Notes: a model not told the origin generated them from the letters alone. 64,000 nucleotides of DNA from Petunia secreta (GCA_029990175.1 JARKIP010000022.1:22914001-22978000), one strand, 5' to 3'. Counted from the stretch's first letter, positions 22,705 to 33,504 are shown. Made by a program: numbers and translations.

Positions 22705-22719
22705 ATATATATATATATA
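22705..22719. repeat. (AT)n tract at the left border of the integrated virus
   Basis: Seven to eight at units immediately precede the viral terminus. A much longer (TA)n tract borders the other end (34604-34663). Confidence 0.85.
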
Positions 22720-22721
22720 AA

Positions 22722-23032
22722 AGGGACCGGAAACGAACCCCCTAAATAAAAGGGAAGAAATAAAGGGAAGTAAGGACAGGAAGCAAGTGCAGATTAATTA
22801 ATTAAGTTAGTTAATTAGGTGGCAGAGCCAACCATATATGATATGAAATGTAAAAAATTAAATATGCAGTGCAGTAAAGTAAATCAGGTGGTAAGACCGA
22901 CCATATGCATGAGATTCACAGTATAAAGATCAGAGATAAAATTTAATATAAGAAGATTATATTAAACTTCAAAATATTACAAAGCTAGAGGGATAGAACT
23001 CTAACCAATAGAGAGAGAGAGAGGGAGGATAT
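22722..23032 (-). repeat. Left terminal repeat of the integrated virus (about 311 bp)
   Basis: Direct repeat of 34293-34606. I saw three transitions and a change in (ga)n length. Its left edge (aagggaccgg) is the base next to the PBS in the right copy, i.e. the primer discontinuity site. Confidence 0.9.
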
Positions 23033-23084
23033 TGTGAGTGATGTAGTAGAAGTGGTGTGTGTTTTTACAAGTGATAGTGGGGGG

Positions 23085-23092
23085 TATTTATA
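23085..23092 (-). promoter_or_regulatory. Viral promoter TATA box
   Basis: Minus strand reads TATAAATA within GCTATAAATACCCCC. The start site is expected about 23055-23060, giving an about 335-nt leader to the terminus. Confidence 0.75.
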
Positions 23093-23109
23093 GCAAAAAA
23101 TACATGAAA

Positions 23110-23250
23110 TATCTTGCTAATGCTTGTTGATGTCATGGATGATGTCAACTCTTGCTAATGCTTGTTGATGTCATGGATGATGTCAACTTTATCTTGCTAA
23201 TGCTTGCTGAGGTCATGAATGATGTCAGCTTTAGTTGATGTCATGTTTTG
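23110..23250 (-). promoter_or_regulatory. Tandem-repeat enhancer with seven TGATGTCA-like sites
   Basis: Repeated blocks of cttgctaatgcttgttga plus tgtcatggatgatgtcaa. TGATGTCA (or TGAGGTCA) occurs at 23128, 23140, 23166, 23178, 23208, 23220 and 23236, always in the same orientation. On the transcribed strand these are TGACATCA, a bZIP-type site resembling the TGACG sites of caulimovirus as-1 elements. They lie about 35-150 bp upstream of the TATA box. Confidence 0.6.
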
Positions 23251-23319
23251 TCATGCTGATGTAATAATTTTTGTGCATAAAAAATGATGACACCTTGATG
23301 TTATGCTTGCGTATTTTGA

Positions 23320-24885
23320 TTATTCCTCTGCTAAGTCATAATCAGGGTCTTCTTCTTCGTCTTCTTCTTCTTCTTCTGAAGATGGTTGAGACTTCTGGCT
23401 GGAGGATCCAGCTTTAAGTTGTTGCAGGATTAATTCCATTTGTTCAATGAAATCTCCTTTATTGCTAAAGCTGGCTAACTGTGCAGCTGCTATTGATTTT
23501 TGTTGAAAAAATGAGTATTGGGCAGCATCTGTTGGAGACAAATACTTTGGATTCTCTAGGAACCATTTTTCTAAAGCCGGAACATAGGCTTCGGAAGGGT
23601 TCCAGTTCTTGTACCATTTGGTGTGACCTTGAAGGGCTAACCATGGTAGTCCTTTGTGTCCTTCTGGCTTATGAAATGAAAATTTTTGGGAATAGATCCA
23701 CGGAAGGTGGAATCTATGGGAAAATTGGAGTAGCACAGGTATCTGTTGTTGACTAAAGAACCTAGTACTGAAGTATTCATATCCTTCTTTAACCAAAGGG
23801 GGAAGGATTTCAATCTTGTGTCCATATACAGGCCACCATTGATGTATGAACCACTGAGGAAATTCAGAGACTAATTGTTTACCCCAAAGGATAAACCAAG
23901 AGTGTTTTCCTAAGTGATTTTGAAAAGTGAAGGCGTTCATCCAAGCAGCCTTGTAGTCGTAATAATTAAAATATTGAGGTCGAAAAGGTTGGGAAAGTTT
24001 TTTATATTTGGTTGGATGTGTCCCCCATTCTTTCGGCGAGATTATTTTATTAATCCACACCGTTGTATGGGTAACATATCCCTGGGTTTGCTTATCTTTG
24101 TAGGGTTTGAATAAGCAAGATTTGGTATCCGCAAGGATAAATTCATAAAATTTCTGAGTATGGTCAGGAGTTTTTTGTATGAAATTTGCTGATGGGCTAA
24201 GCATTTGACTAGCTACTTCTTGAGGGTTTGAATACCAAAATTCTGGCTCAATTTGGGTAAGAGGATAGACATAGTCATTTTTAAAGTAGGTTGGTTCCTC
24301 AGGGGAGGAACTTTTGAATGAAGAAATTGGTTGTGGCACTGGTGAAGAAAGTGCCTGTTTGGGTGCTGAATACACCGTGCTTGTGCTCTGTGTGTTGGGG
24401 CTTTTGGCCACCACTGGTGTCTGTGTGGTGCTTTTAGCAGCCACAGAGGAAGAAGAATATGCGTGGCCTGAAGCCGCCACAGTGGAACATAAATTTTTAA
24501 ATACAATAAATTGTTTTCTTATTTTAGGATCACTTATGGTTGCTTTAACTCCCATAAGCTTACACCAATTTATGAAGTCTGTATCTGACCAGAAGTCAGA
24601 TGATGTTTGTGCAAGTTGATTTTCTACTTCTTCAACTAAATCTGCCCATTTTTTTGGGCTTTCAATTGAAATTGGTTCTGCCTTTTCCAGGAGATATGAT
24701 GGGTGTATTCCCTTCATAGCATAGTCTGCTGGAGTTTGATATCTTGGCTGATTTGGGTCAGCCACATCTTTTGAAAGTTGCTTGGAAGCAACTGAAATTA
24801 TTTGCTGTTGAGAGGCAGCTTTATCTTGTTTGTTTTCCTCTGGAGGAGGAAGTGCTGGGAGTTCTTCCTTCTTTTTTCTGGGCAT
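23320..24885 (-). CDS. Viral downstream ORF (transactivator/inclusion-body-like), intact
   Basis: Open frame of 521 codons with an ATG at 24885, 1 nt after the polymerase stop (24887-24889), a spacing that suggests reinitiation. The N-terminus is Lys/Glu/Pro-rich. The middle (about residues 220-440) is Trp/Tyr/Phe-rich. The C-terminus is Ser/Gln-rich and ends in a long acidic stretch. In caulimovirids this position holds the inclusion-body/translation transactivator protein, which allows reinitiation on polycistronic RNA and forms virus factories. The role here rests on position and general make-up only, as I see no diagnostic motif. It is the only long viral frame without a break. Confidence 0.65.
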   Translation of the reverse strand: MPRKKKEELPALPPPEENKQDKAASQQQIISVASKQLSKDVADPNQPRYQTPADYAMKGIHPSYLLEKAEPISIESPKKWADLVEEVENQLAQTSSDFWSDTDFINWCKLMGVKATISDPKIRKQFIVFKNLCSTVAASGHAYSSSSVAAKSTTQTPVVAKSPNTQSTSTVYSAPKQALSSPVPQPISSFKSSSPEEPTYFKNDYVYPLTQIEPEFWYSNPQEVASQMLSPSANFIQKTPDHTQKFYEFILADTKSCLFKPYKDKQTQGYVTHTTVWINKIISPKEWGTHPTKYKKLSQPFRPQYFNYYDYKAAWMNAFTFQNHLGKHSWFILWGKQLVSEFPQWFIHQWWPVYGHKIEILPPLVKEGYEYFSTRFFSQQQIPVLLQFSHRFHLPWIYSQKFSFHKPEGHKGLPWLALQGHTKWYKNWNPSEAYVPALEKWFLENPKYLSPTDAAQYSFFQQKSIAAAQLASFSNKGDFIEQMELILQQLKAGSSSQKSQPSSEEEEEDEEEDPDYDLAEE

Positions 24886-24886
24886 A

Positions 24887-25430
24887 TTATTTTCCCTGCA
24901 AGAATTCTCGAGTGAGAAAATCTGGAATAAAGTTTGAGCTCCCTTTGATATATTCTATATCAAAATCAAAAATAGATAAAATAGCTTGCCATCTGGCGAA
25001 TATATGTTTTGATGCAAGGTTTTGTACATCTTTTTGTAAAACAGATTTTGCAGCTTTACAATCAATTTTCAAAAGGAATTTTTGGTTTAGTAAATCAGCT
25101 TGAAATTTAGAAATGCATAAACAAATTGCTAAAATTTCTTTTTTAATTGTAGGATAATTTTGTTGAGCATTATTCCAACGCTTTGATGCAAATGCAATGA
25201 TATGTTCTTTGCCATCTTTCTTTTGTTTTAATATGCCACCATAACCAATGTCTGATGCATCTGTTTCAACAATTTTGAATGCAGAAGGATCAGGGAGAGA
25301 TAAACAAGGAAGATGTTTAACTTTTAATTTTATTTGCTGGACAACGTTGGTATGAACATTAGTCCAAGGAGGAGGAGGCTTTTTCAGTCTATCATGAAGA
25401 GGTTTTAGCAAATTGCTAATGCCTGGAATA
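24887..25430 (-). pseudogene. Viral RNase H domain and polymerase C-terminus
   Basis: Frame of 174 codons, in practice the 3' part of pol. ETDASDIGYGG carries the first catalytic Asp of RNase H, NYPTIKKEILA the Glu, and IDCKAAK the next Asp. The frame ends in FLTREFLQGK and a TAA. It is separated from the reverse transcriptase piece by at least one frame break around 25420-25600. The domain would degrade RNA in RNA:DNA hybrids during replication. Confidence 0.85.
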
Positions 25431-25562
25431 AAATCAGATACATAATTAACACAACCTAAAAATCTTTGAAGCTGGGTTTTATCTAAGATTTGATCAGGGA
25501 ACTTATCAGCAACTGAATTGATCTCTGGATGGGGACAACAGTTCCTTGTTGGATATTGTGAC

Positions 25563-25949
25563 CTAAAAATCGTATATTAATTTGAAAAAGACTATACTTA
25601 GTTTTGAAAGAACTAAGCCATTTTCTTTAATGGTATTAAAGAAGATTCTCAAATGTTTAAAATGTTGATCGATGCTAGTAGAAAATACTAAGACATCATC
25701 AATGTAAACGATAATAAATTTTGAAAAAGGATTAAAAACGTCATTCATAATTCTTTGAAATTCTGGAGCATTTTTTAATCCGAATGGCATTACATTCCAT
25801 TCGTATTGCCCAAATGGAACAGTAAAAGCAGTTTTATACCGATCTCTTGGATCAATTTGAATTTGCCAAAAACCTGATTTTAAATCAAATTTTGAAAAAA
25901 TAGTAGCAGCGTAAAGCCGCTGAAGTAAATCCTTTTTGTTTGGGATAGG
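25563..25949 (-). pseudogene. Viral reverse transcriptase, catalytic part (right of the insertion in coding order)
   Basis: From the insertion site the frame gives fingers and palm motifs: FSKFDLKSGFWQI (first Asp), MPFGLKNAP and YIDDVLVF (the catalytic Asp pair). It ends early at 25563 because of a one-base frame change in an A-rich stretch. The other frame continues with polymerase-like sequence. The first part of this open frame (up to 26075) comes from the inserted retroelement and is not viral. Confidence 0.85.
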
Positions 25950-25954
25950 GTATC

Positions 25955-26781
25955 TGACACGACCCGGAATCCGGTTAGGCCGTGCGGGCACCCGACATCC
26001 TCCCCTAGACCCGTCGGGCGAACCCTTACCAATTAAATCAGGAAAATAAATATAACAATTTACAAATAAGGACAATACTTAAAATAAAAACACAGACATA
26101 CTGATAACTCTAAGCTGAACAAAAGAAATTACAGCTGACTACCCAACATGCTAGGTTTAGGGCTATCCAGACCAGACATCTAAGAGTACAAAAGAAGACA
26201 GATACCTCCTAAAGGGAGCAAAATGCAACTGAAATAATGAACAATAAACTGGTGGCCATCCGGAATAAATCTGGCTCACCCTGACAGCTGAAGTCGTCTT
26301 CGCTCCTGAACAACGCGGCGAACTCAATCCTGGAGCGAACCTGCCGAAACGAAATAGATAGACAAGAAACAAACAACAAACAAGGGTGAGTCAAAAGGAC
26401 TCAATAAGTGGGGCAGACTAGCCACCTCAAAGAATAGGATAGCTAGCCAGGGAGAAGAAACAGATAAACCAAATTTCTTTTATTTAAATTACAAAAAGGC
26501 AGAGCCAGATAATAACTAGAAACACGTATGAAACCTTAAACTCAGCTAGGAATACGAGCCAGAAACATATCAACAAATAAGCAATGCACGTATGAGCAGA
26601 ACAGTAGTTATATACCACAAGTCTACGCAATGGTATGAAAATGAAATGAAATGAGATGAAATGAAATGAAATGAAATCTGATGCAAAGGGTCACATGTGC
26701 CCGTCCTCCCATCTCGAAGCGGAATACTCCTGCATTCGAGGGGAATCCAATCTGATAACCAACTGGAGCGGAATACTCCTG
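25955..26781. repeat. Left arm of an 827-bp inverted repeat
   Basis: It is the inverse of 28648-29474; in the parts compared base by base I found a single mismatch. The arm ends inside the LTR minisatellite (ggagcggaatactcctg). Confidence 0.85.
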
Positions 26782-27000
26782 CTCCTGGGGCGGAATACTC
26801 CTGCACCCGATATAATATAAACCAGAGGCGGAATACTCCTGCACTCTCTTGGGGCGGAATACTCCTGCACCCGATATAATACAATGGAGCGGAATACTCC
26901 TGCTCTTGGGGCGGAATACTCCTGCCCTCAATATGATACAATGGAGCGGAATACTCCTGCTCCTGGGGCGGAATACTCCTGCCCTCAATATGATATGCAA
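26715..27000. repeat. Minisatellite in the family-Y LTR
   Basis: About 57-bp units with ggcggaatactcctgc and ccgatataatacaatgg. Diverged from, but in the same LTR position as, the array at 4665-4975. Confidence 0.75.
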
Positions 27001-27897
27001 TGTAATGCATATCAATGCAATGTGATGCAATAACCCTTCACCGGCGCGGGACTCTCATCGACAACCGGGAAGTAGATGCCAACTCGCAGCCAGGGTACAA
27101 TGCTCAAATCATCAATACAATACCAACAATAGGACATAACATATAATATATAATATAAATCCAAAGCTAAGGCGTAATGAGTACGCCTATCGGCAGCTAC
27201 ATACGTAAGGAACACGTGGTAGAAAATCCACGAGGCCAGGTGCCTCCAAAGAAATGGATATAAACACTTACCTTGTTACAAAGTTAGTACAGCCACTCAA
27301 TAACCACTTTGTCCTTTGGATTCATTGCCAAACGATCCCACTGTGTTCAATAACCAGAAAAATATATCACATAAGGCTAAAGGCTTCATTCCTCACATCT
27401 TAGGGCAATCCAGGTAGGAACCTGATACCCTATTCACATAGGCAATACGCAGGCCAGGCCTATATACAGGGTTTAAGGCCACATAACCAAATCCCAAATA
27501 AATTATATTTATAAGTTGCCCATAACTCACTGAGTACGAATACATAATCAATTTCATTATCGGGGTCCATTTGACCCTTTAAACTATCAATTTACGTCAT
27601 TAGGGCGATGTCTAATATTCCTATTTTTACCGCAAAAATATATTTAAACACACGTAATAAACTCAAATACTATATTAGGATCATTACCTGAATGTTTCAG
27701 GGTGAAAATTCTACTTTTTCCCGGTCCCTTTTCTTATTTTCTGACATTTTTCCACTGCATATTTTTTTGTTTCGCGTCTCTGCAATTTTTTTGCTCCAAT
27801 GCTCCTGTTTCTGTATCTATTAACTCCGTCCTTAGCATTTAAGCTAAGGACCAACCGACCTTTTCCTTTTTTTTTTTTTTTTTTTTCTTTTATTTTA

Positions 27898-27928
<31 letters not shown>

Positions 27929-28647
27929 CGCTACTACAGTAAAAATTAAAACGGTACCCTATGATATTCAAAATAATTCCAACTTTTGCATACAAGTTAT
28001 ACAAAATATATGTAACATACTCGCGAAGACGGATTTCAAATTGGACTCCCGAAACTCAAGATGCGAATTTAAATGAAAAGAAGTCAAATTATTTAACTTT
28101 CGGCATTTTAGCGGAAACTAGCCGAACAACATCGAAAATCACTTTCGAAAGTTTACAAAAATCACAAATAATCATACGAACCCAACGGCGCTTTCGGATT
28201 TCGAATCGGAGCTCATTCGGCAAAAACCGAGCTCGAAAATCTCCTTTTAATATTAATCGCCAATAAAAACTGAAACCTTCTTCCGATGCCTACCAAACGA
28301 GGTCTAATTTAGTTCAAATTTTAGAGACAGGTTCTAATGGACATTACGTACATTTTAAAATTATCGGCACACCAATCGGAGTCCTAGCTCCCGAAACGAC
28401 TGACCGAGGTCGTTTCATTCTCCTCCACTTAAACTCTCGTTCGTCCTCGAACGAGCCTAAGTCTAAAGCAAGATTCACGCAGATAACAAGGGAACTTGCA
28501 CGACCTTCACTATTCCACGGACATTATCTCATAATTACAGAATCAGAGTTATAACACGTACATCAAACTCTTGGATAAAAACATAGCTGGATAATATGAT
28601 AACGTCATTGCCCAGCTTATTCTGACTATGCCGATCCTTCCTCGATC

Positions 28648-29474
28648 CAGGAGTATTCCGCTCCAGTTGGTTATCAGATTGGATTCCCCTCGAATGCAGG
28701 AGTATTCCGCTTCGAGATGGGAGGACGGGCACATGTGACCCTTTGCATCAGATTTCATTTCATTTCATTTCATCTCATTTCATTTCATTTTCATACCATT
28801 GCGTAGACTTGTGGTATATAACTACTGTTCTGCTCATACGTGCATTGCTTATTTGTTGATATGTTTCTGGCTCGTATTCCTAGCTGAGTTTAAGGTTTCA
28901 TACGTGTTTCTAGTTATTATCTGGCTCTGCCTTTTTGTAATTTAAATAAAAGAAATTTAGTTTATCTGTTTCTTCTCCCTGGCTAGCTATCCTATTCTTT
29001 GAGGTGGCTAGTCTGCCCCACTTATTGAGTCCTTTTGACTCACCCTTGTTTGTTGTTTGTTTCTTGTCTATCTATTTCGTTTCGGCAGGTTCGCTCCAGG
29101 ATTGAGTTCGCCGCGTTGTTCAGGAGCGAAGACGACTTCAGCTGTCAGGGTGAGCCAGATTTATTCCGGATGGCCACCAGTTTATTGTTCATTATTTCAG
29201 TTGCATTTTGCTCCCTTTAGGAGGTATCTGTCTTCTTTTGTACTCTTAGATGTCTGGTCTGGATAGCCCTAAACCTAGCATGTTGGGTAGTCAGCTGTAA
29301 TTTCTTTTGTTCAGCTTAGAGTTATCAGTATGTCTGTGTTTTTATTTTAAGTATTGTCCTTATTTGTAAATTGTTATATTTATTTTCCTGATTTAATTGG
29401 TAAGGGTTCGCCCGACGGGTCTAGGGGAGGATGTCGGGTGCCCGCACGGCCTAACCGGATTCCGGGTCGTGTCA
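28648..29474. repeat. Right arm of the 827-bp inverted repeat
   Basis: Inverse copy of 25955-26781. It begins abruptly after internal sequence (ctcgatc|caggag), inside what would be the minisatellite of the LTR. Confidence 0.85.
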
Positions 29475-29479
29475 GTATC

Positions 29480-29755
29480 TAATCCAACGGAGAGCTGATT
29501 CAAAGGTTTGTAATTAATGACTAAACGAGGGACACCTCGCTCAATTTCTGAGTTTTTATTAACATAAAAAGCAGCACAACTCCAAGGGGATTTACTGGGA
29601 GAGATAATGTGTTTGTCAAGAAGATCTTTGATCTCACTTTGGCAATGGATTGTTAACTCGTGATTCATCTGGATAGGACGAGCTTTGGTAGGAATGGTTT
29701 TTTCATCGAAGTCAGGTTCATAAGGAAGTCTGACTATGTTTTCTTTCGATTCCAA
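29480..29755 (-). pseudogene. Viral reverse transcriptase, N-terminal part
   Basis: The frame shows an RT fingers region: RPIQMN, then SPSKSPWSCAAFYVNK and RLVINYKPLNQ. It lies in a different frame from the preceding protease/linker frame, so a frame change sits near 29755. A further one-base deletion near 29495 puts the next segment out of frame just before the transposon insertion. Confidence 0.8.
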
Positions 29756-29949
29756 AAGGCTGTTGGTAAATCAGCACAAAGATCTTTTTGGATTTTGGCT
29801 TCTAAAGTTTTAACTTTAGACTGAAGAGAAGGATCTTGAAGCTGTTGTTGTAGCCTTTGAAATGCTACTTGTTCTTTGAGGAAATTGATTTGGGCTTCCT
29901 TATGTTTCAAAGTAGACAAGACCTTTTTGATAGGAGGTTGGTTTATCAA
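29756..29949 (-). pseudogene. Viral linker between protease and reverse transcriptase
   Basis: An open stretch without ATG that is Gln/Lys-rich and predicted to be helical (for example LKEQVAFQRLQQQLQDPSLQ). It overlaps the end of the protease frame by about 50 nt in another frame. This is either a viral frameshift arrangement or, more likely given the other damage, a mutation. Confidence 0.6.
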
Positions 29950-31348
29950 AAGGGAGGAGGATCTTATTTCCTATGCACTCAATTTGAATGCCTTGGTTAG
30001 TGACCATAAAAGGCATGATTTCTTGGATAAAAGGGGTGCCTAATATGACTGAGTTAGTAAGGTCTTTTACTAACAAGAAAGAAGTTGAGACTGACAAAGA
30101 AGAATTTTCCAAGGAAGTTCTTACTTCAACATCAGAGAGTTTGAAGCTAATTCCTAATTTTTTGCCATTGGCTGCTCTAAGGGCTTCTTTGGTTTTCTCA
30201 AAATATTTTGTTGGGATGAGTCCTTCTTGTATACAATTGAGATCCGCACCTGTATCAAATAAGGCGACTATATCTAAAGTGAAGGACTTATTGATAACTA
30301 GGGTAACCCTAATATGCCATTTCTGGATGGAAAGTCTAGAGAGGTAGTTGATGAAATCTTCCTGATCAACTGGTTTGGTTTCTGTTTGTCTAGGCTGTTC
30401 GGGCTGGGTAGAAAGCTGTTGGAGAACAAGACGATCTATGTCTTGTTTTGCTCTAATTTCACGAATTTCTTCCTTGAGGAGTGCTATCTCCATTTGTAGA
30501 TCCTGGATAGTTATGGTCTTGGGTTTCTGTGAAGGAAACCTATTGAGAATGTCAGTAATATTGTAAGTATTAGCTATTTGAGGGTGATTTGGAAAGGTAC
30601 TTGAAGATGTGGAAGGCTTATCTATGGTTCGTTTGAACTGCTCTAGATAATGTTTCTTTTGGTCAGAATTCTCAAGATTACTAATAAGCTCAAGGAGGAG
30701 ATCTTGTTCTTTAGAGAGAACATTAATCTCGGGTTGGCTATTTTGGTCTTCTTGGCTAGATTCGGACGGAGATGATTGTACATCATCATCTTCAAGTTGG
30801 TTGAAGTGCTGTTCAAGTTCATCATCAGCAATATCAGAAGCATCACTATCTTCTAGTAGGAGTTGTTCTATTTGGTTAAGAATAGACTCATCTAGTTCAA
30901 GGTTTCTAACTTTGTTAGCTAATTTGCAGTATTTGGCGATATGTCCAGTTCTGTTACATCTGTAACATTTGTCAGAATTTGGAGGTTTGAAACCTGGTGC
31001 TTTAGGTTTATTGGGTAGAGCTAGTTGAGCTTTGTTTTTGGAGTAGGAAGGTTTTGTTTTTCTGTTGTTGGGTGCGGAAGGTCTATTTATTGGGACGGCC
31101 TTCTTATCTTTAGCCTTTCGTCTTTTATGAGGCTTATTCGCACAAGGAGGGATACCAAATTGTTCACAGAAACTTCCTAAATCTCTGCGAGTTTGAGCTC
31201 TATCTTTGGCTAATTGTCTCAATATCTTATCTTGTCGACAGATTTTGAGAGCAACTTGTTGAATAAGACTGGTAAGTTGACCATAGGTGATTTGTTCATA
31301 AGGAATAATATCACCAGTGTATTGACTTTGGAGTTCCTCTTTGACCAA
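29900..31348 (-). pseudogene. Viral coat protein C-terminal part, zinc knuckle and aspartic protease
   Basis: Frame of 482 codons from an internal ATG; coding similarity continues upstream in the same frame to about 31740 without a start. The N-terminal part carries a basic region and a CCHC knuckle (CYRCNRTGHIAKYC, residues 128-141), as in caulimovirid coat proteins. It is followed by an acidic stretch (about 155-200) and then a pepsin-like protease with DTGAD near residue 365 and ILGTPF downstream. It would package the genome and cut the polyprotein. The apparent start at 31348 is only the first ATG after a frameshift, not a true gene start. Confidence 0.85.
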
Positions 31349-31740
31349 ATCTCTAAGAGACTTAGGCAGGCCATCTAGGAATTTTTCTTTCCAATATGGG
31401 AGGTTTCCATCTGGTTTTTCATATATCCTGGTAAGAAAGGAATCTTTATACCACCTAAAATCAGAGAGTGTTTTACACTTAAGATTGTTAAGTATTTCAG
31501 AAGATCTTTCTCTGAAAATACCTGGACTGCCTATGAAAGTTTTGATAATGGTGTAAATTAGGGTGTTGGTTGAATCAGGAATAGCTTGGCCATCTTTCAG
31601 GATTGGTTCCCCTGTTGGATCAATTCTAACGCTGTAGAAGATCTTTTGATGATCTTCCTCACTAAGATGGGTATCCCACCAGCCCTTAAGTTGACCTGTA
31701 AAACCTGCTACTAATATGTGGGTAGTAAGCTGGTCACTAC
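31349..31740 (-). pseudogene. Viral coat protein core (no start codon)
   Basis: In the same frame as the coat/protease frame, an open stretch encodes a Trp/Phe-rich segment (GWWDTHLS, FRWYKDSF, YWKEKFLDGLP) typical of a capsid core. It meets the end of the movement-protein frame near 31740-31760, where a one-base difference separates the two frames. Confidence 0.7.
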
Positions 31741-33504
31741 AGTTATGAGAAGTCTATATGCAGTGGCTACCATAGTCATCTGCTGCAATTTGGACAAAAT
31801 ATTGTATTCGGAGCAACCATCTATGTTCCACTCATAGATGTTGTTGGCATTGTAGTTGTTCTGCATGACGCTAGGTTTTTCTTCTAAAATCATGTCAGGA
31901 TGGGTAGCTCTAGGGTAATAGAGTTTTTGGGGTTGTCTCCAGTTGGAGGATCCTGTTCTAAGAGGAGCAACTTCTAGAGAAGGATCAGGATGAAATTGAT
32001 CAGAATGTGTTTGGGATTCTCGATCTGTATCTACCTCACGAAGAACACCTATAGAAGCATCTTTAACCATAGACTCTCTGGTTGCAGAGTCTTGAATGAC
32101 AAAGGTTTTTTCTATATCAGAGATTCTACGTTGAAGGTCAGAAAGTTGGGGGAAACTTTTAGATTGGTGACTCTGGAGTTCATTAGCAAAAGTTCTAGGA
32201 ATCTCATAAGGTTTAAATAGTGGAATTGAAGATGTTTCGACTGGCTTAAAACTAGTAGATGCTGAAAAAGATGGTTTCGAAACCAAATATTCACCAAGAG
32301 TTTGTAAATACTTGTTTGTATAATTATTTTGTTCAAAGATATTTTTAATATCTTTGCTTGTGAAAGGTTCACTCTCAGGTTTTACTTTGAAAGGAGTAGC
32401 TAGCACTTGGATATTGCCATGAATTGTTGAAAATCCTTGTGGTGGAGGAAGTTCAGAGATGACTTCTTCTCCTGTTGAAGTTTTCCAAATTTTTGAAACA
32501 TTAATAGATTTAGAAAAAGGAAATTCTATATGGTGGTATTCAGCATAGGCTTCAAACCACTCAAAAAAATCAATTTGTTCTTGATTCGAGTCCAAGGATT
32601 CATAATAAATTTTTTGAAGATTTTTTCTTTTATTTCCTTGAAAGTTGTTAAAAACCCATGTTCTCTTAAAAAGGTTTTCAGGAGAGTAAAATTCAGTCCT
32701 GAGTTTTTCTTTATCAATTTGAAAATCTTTTTCTAAAACACCTAATTCAGCACCTAGAGATGAATATGTAGGAGACTGAGGTCTTTCAAAGTTAACTTCA
32801 GTTGGAGGTGTTTCCACTGAGTATTCTGCTTGAGAGATCCTAGATTCGAAGTTAACGGTTTCGATTCTAGAAGGAAATGAGGAGACAGAATGTCTAGCAG
32901 ATTGGGTCTCAGACTGTGCTAAAGGCGAGGAAGGTATTTTTTGACTATGAGACCTTCGGAAGGAAATAGTTACAGATCCTGAAGGAAACTGCTGGATCTG
33001 GGATACATTTGTATTTTCTGGCTTCTGGGCTGGGGTAGCATCTTGCAAAAGCCAATTTTGAGGTAAAGAAACTTCATTCCAAGATATAGGTCTTGGAACT
33101 GACAAATGGGATCTTTGAAGATCTGTTTGGAAGAGAACAGTTTCTCCTTTGTGAAGTGTTTTCATGGCTCCAGAATTGAAAGCTGAATTCATAGCTTTGT
33201 ATTGGATCCTATAGATAATTGCAACTGGAAGAGATCCAGTTTTAGTTTTATAATTGGATGTCTTGACATTTAATGTCAAGGAGTCTGATATATTCCTATC
33301 TTTAAGGGATACAGTAAAGTTGGGAAAGCAGTCAAAATAAATTGGTCCATTACAAAGACTGGTTTCTACCATTCCTAGAAGAGAGTCATTGAAGTCTAGA
33401 AATCTAGAATCCCTAAGGCAGAGGAGGAGAGATGTATCTAGTCCTTCTCTGGAAAGAGGTTTAGCTGCAATTTGTACTAAACCAAAATGAAGATAGTTGT
33501 ACTT
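31711..33504 (-). pseudogene. Viral movement protein region (30K superfamily)
   Basis: The open frame from ATG 33372 is 553 codons, but 30K-type sequence begins upstream in the same frame at about 33490 (LHFGLVQIAAKPLSREGLD, then LRDSRFLDF). A TAA at 33505-33507 separates it from the 33804 start, so the original gene began there. 30K proteins modify plasmodesmata for cell-to-cell spread. The region after about residue 150 is Ser/Pro/Glu-rich with a likely coiled coil. The frame ends at 31711 because of a one-base shift relative to the coat frame, which suggests that movement and coat regions were once one polyprotein. Confidence 0.8.

Larger units (their letters stand above)
25955..28417 (-). 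repeat. Complete family-Y LTR (about 2.46 kb)
   Basis: Read on the minus strand it starts TGAAACGACC and ends GGGTCGTGTCA. The U5/R half is collinear with 3569-5283 and the U3 end with 166-524. It contains the minisatellite at about 26715-27000 and long T-runs at 27870-27924. Confidence 0.75.
25955..29474. mobile_element. Fold-back LTR retroelement inserted in the viral polymerase gene
   Basis: Both ends are the same LTR terminus in opposite orientation: tgacacgacccggaatccgg on the left and its exact inverse on the right. The element is flanked by the 5-bp direct repeat gtatc (25950-25954 and 29475-29479), so it was integrated as a unit. From left to right it holds a complete minus-orientation family-Y LTR (25955-28417), about 230 bp of adjacent internal sequence (28418-28647) and an inverted partial LTR (28648-29474). 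It has no coding capacity. Confidence 0.85.

Noticed and set aside
27711..28004. Lys-rich 97-codon minus-strand frame
   Set aside because: It covers long T/A homopolymer runs within an LTR.
26163..29266. Identical short frames at 26163-26372 and 29057-29266, hinting at a duplicated gene
   Set aside because: They lie in the two arms of the fold-back LTR element.
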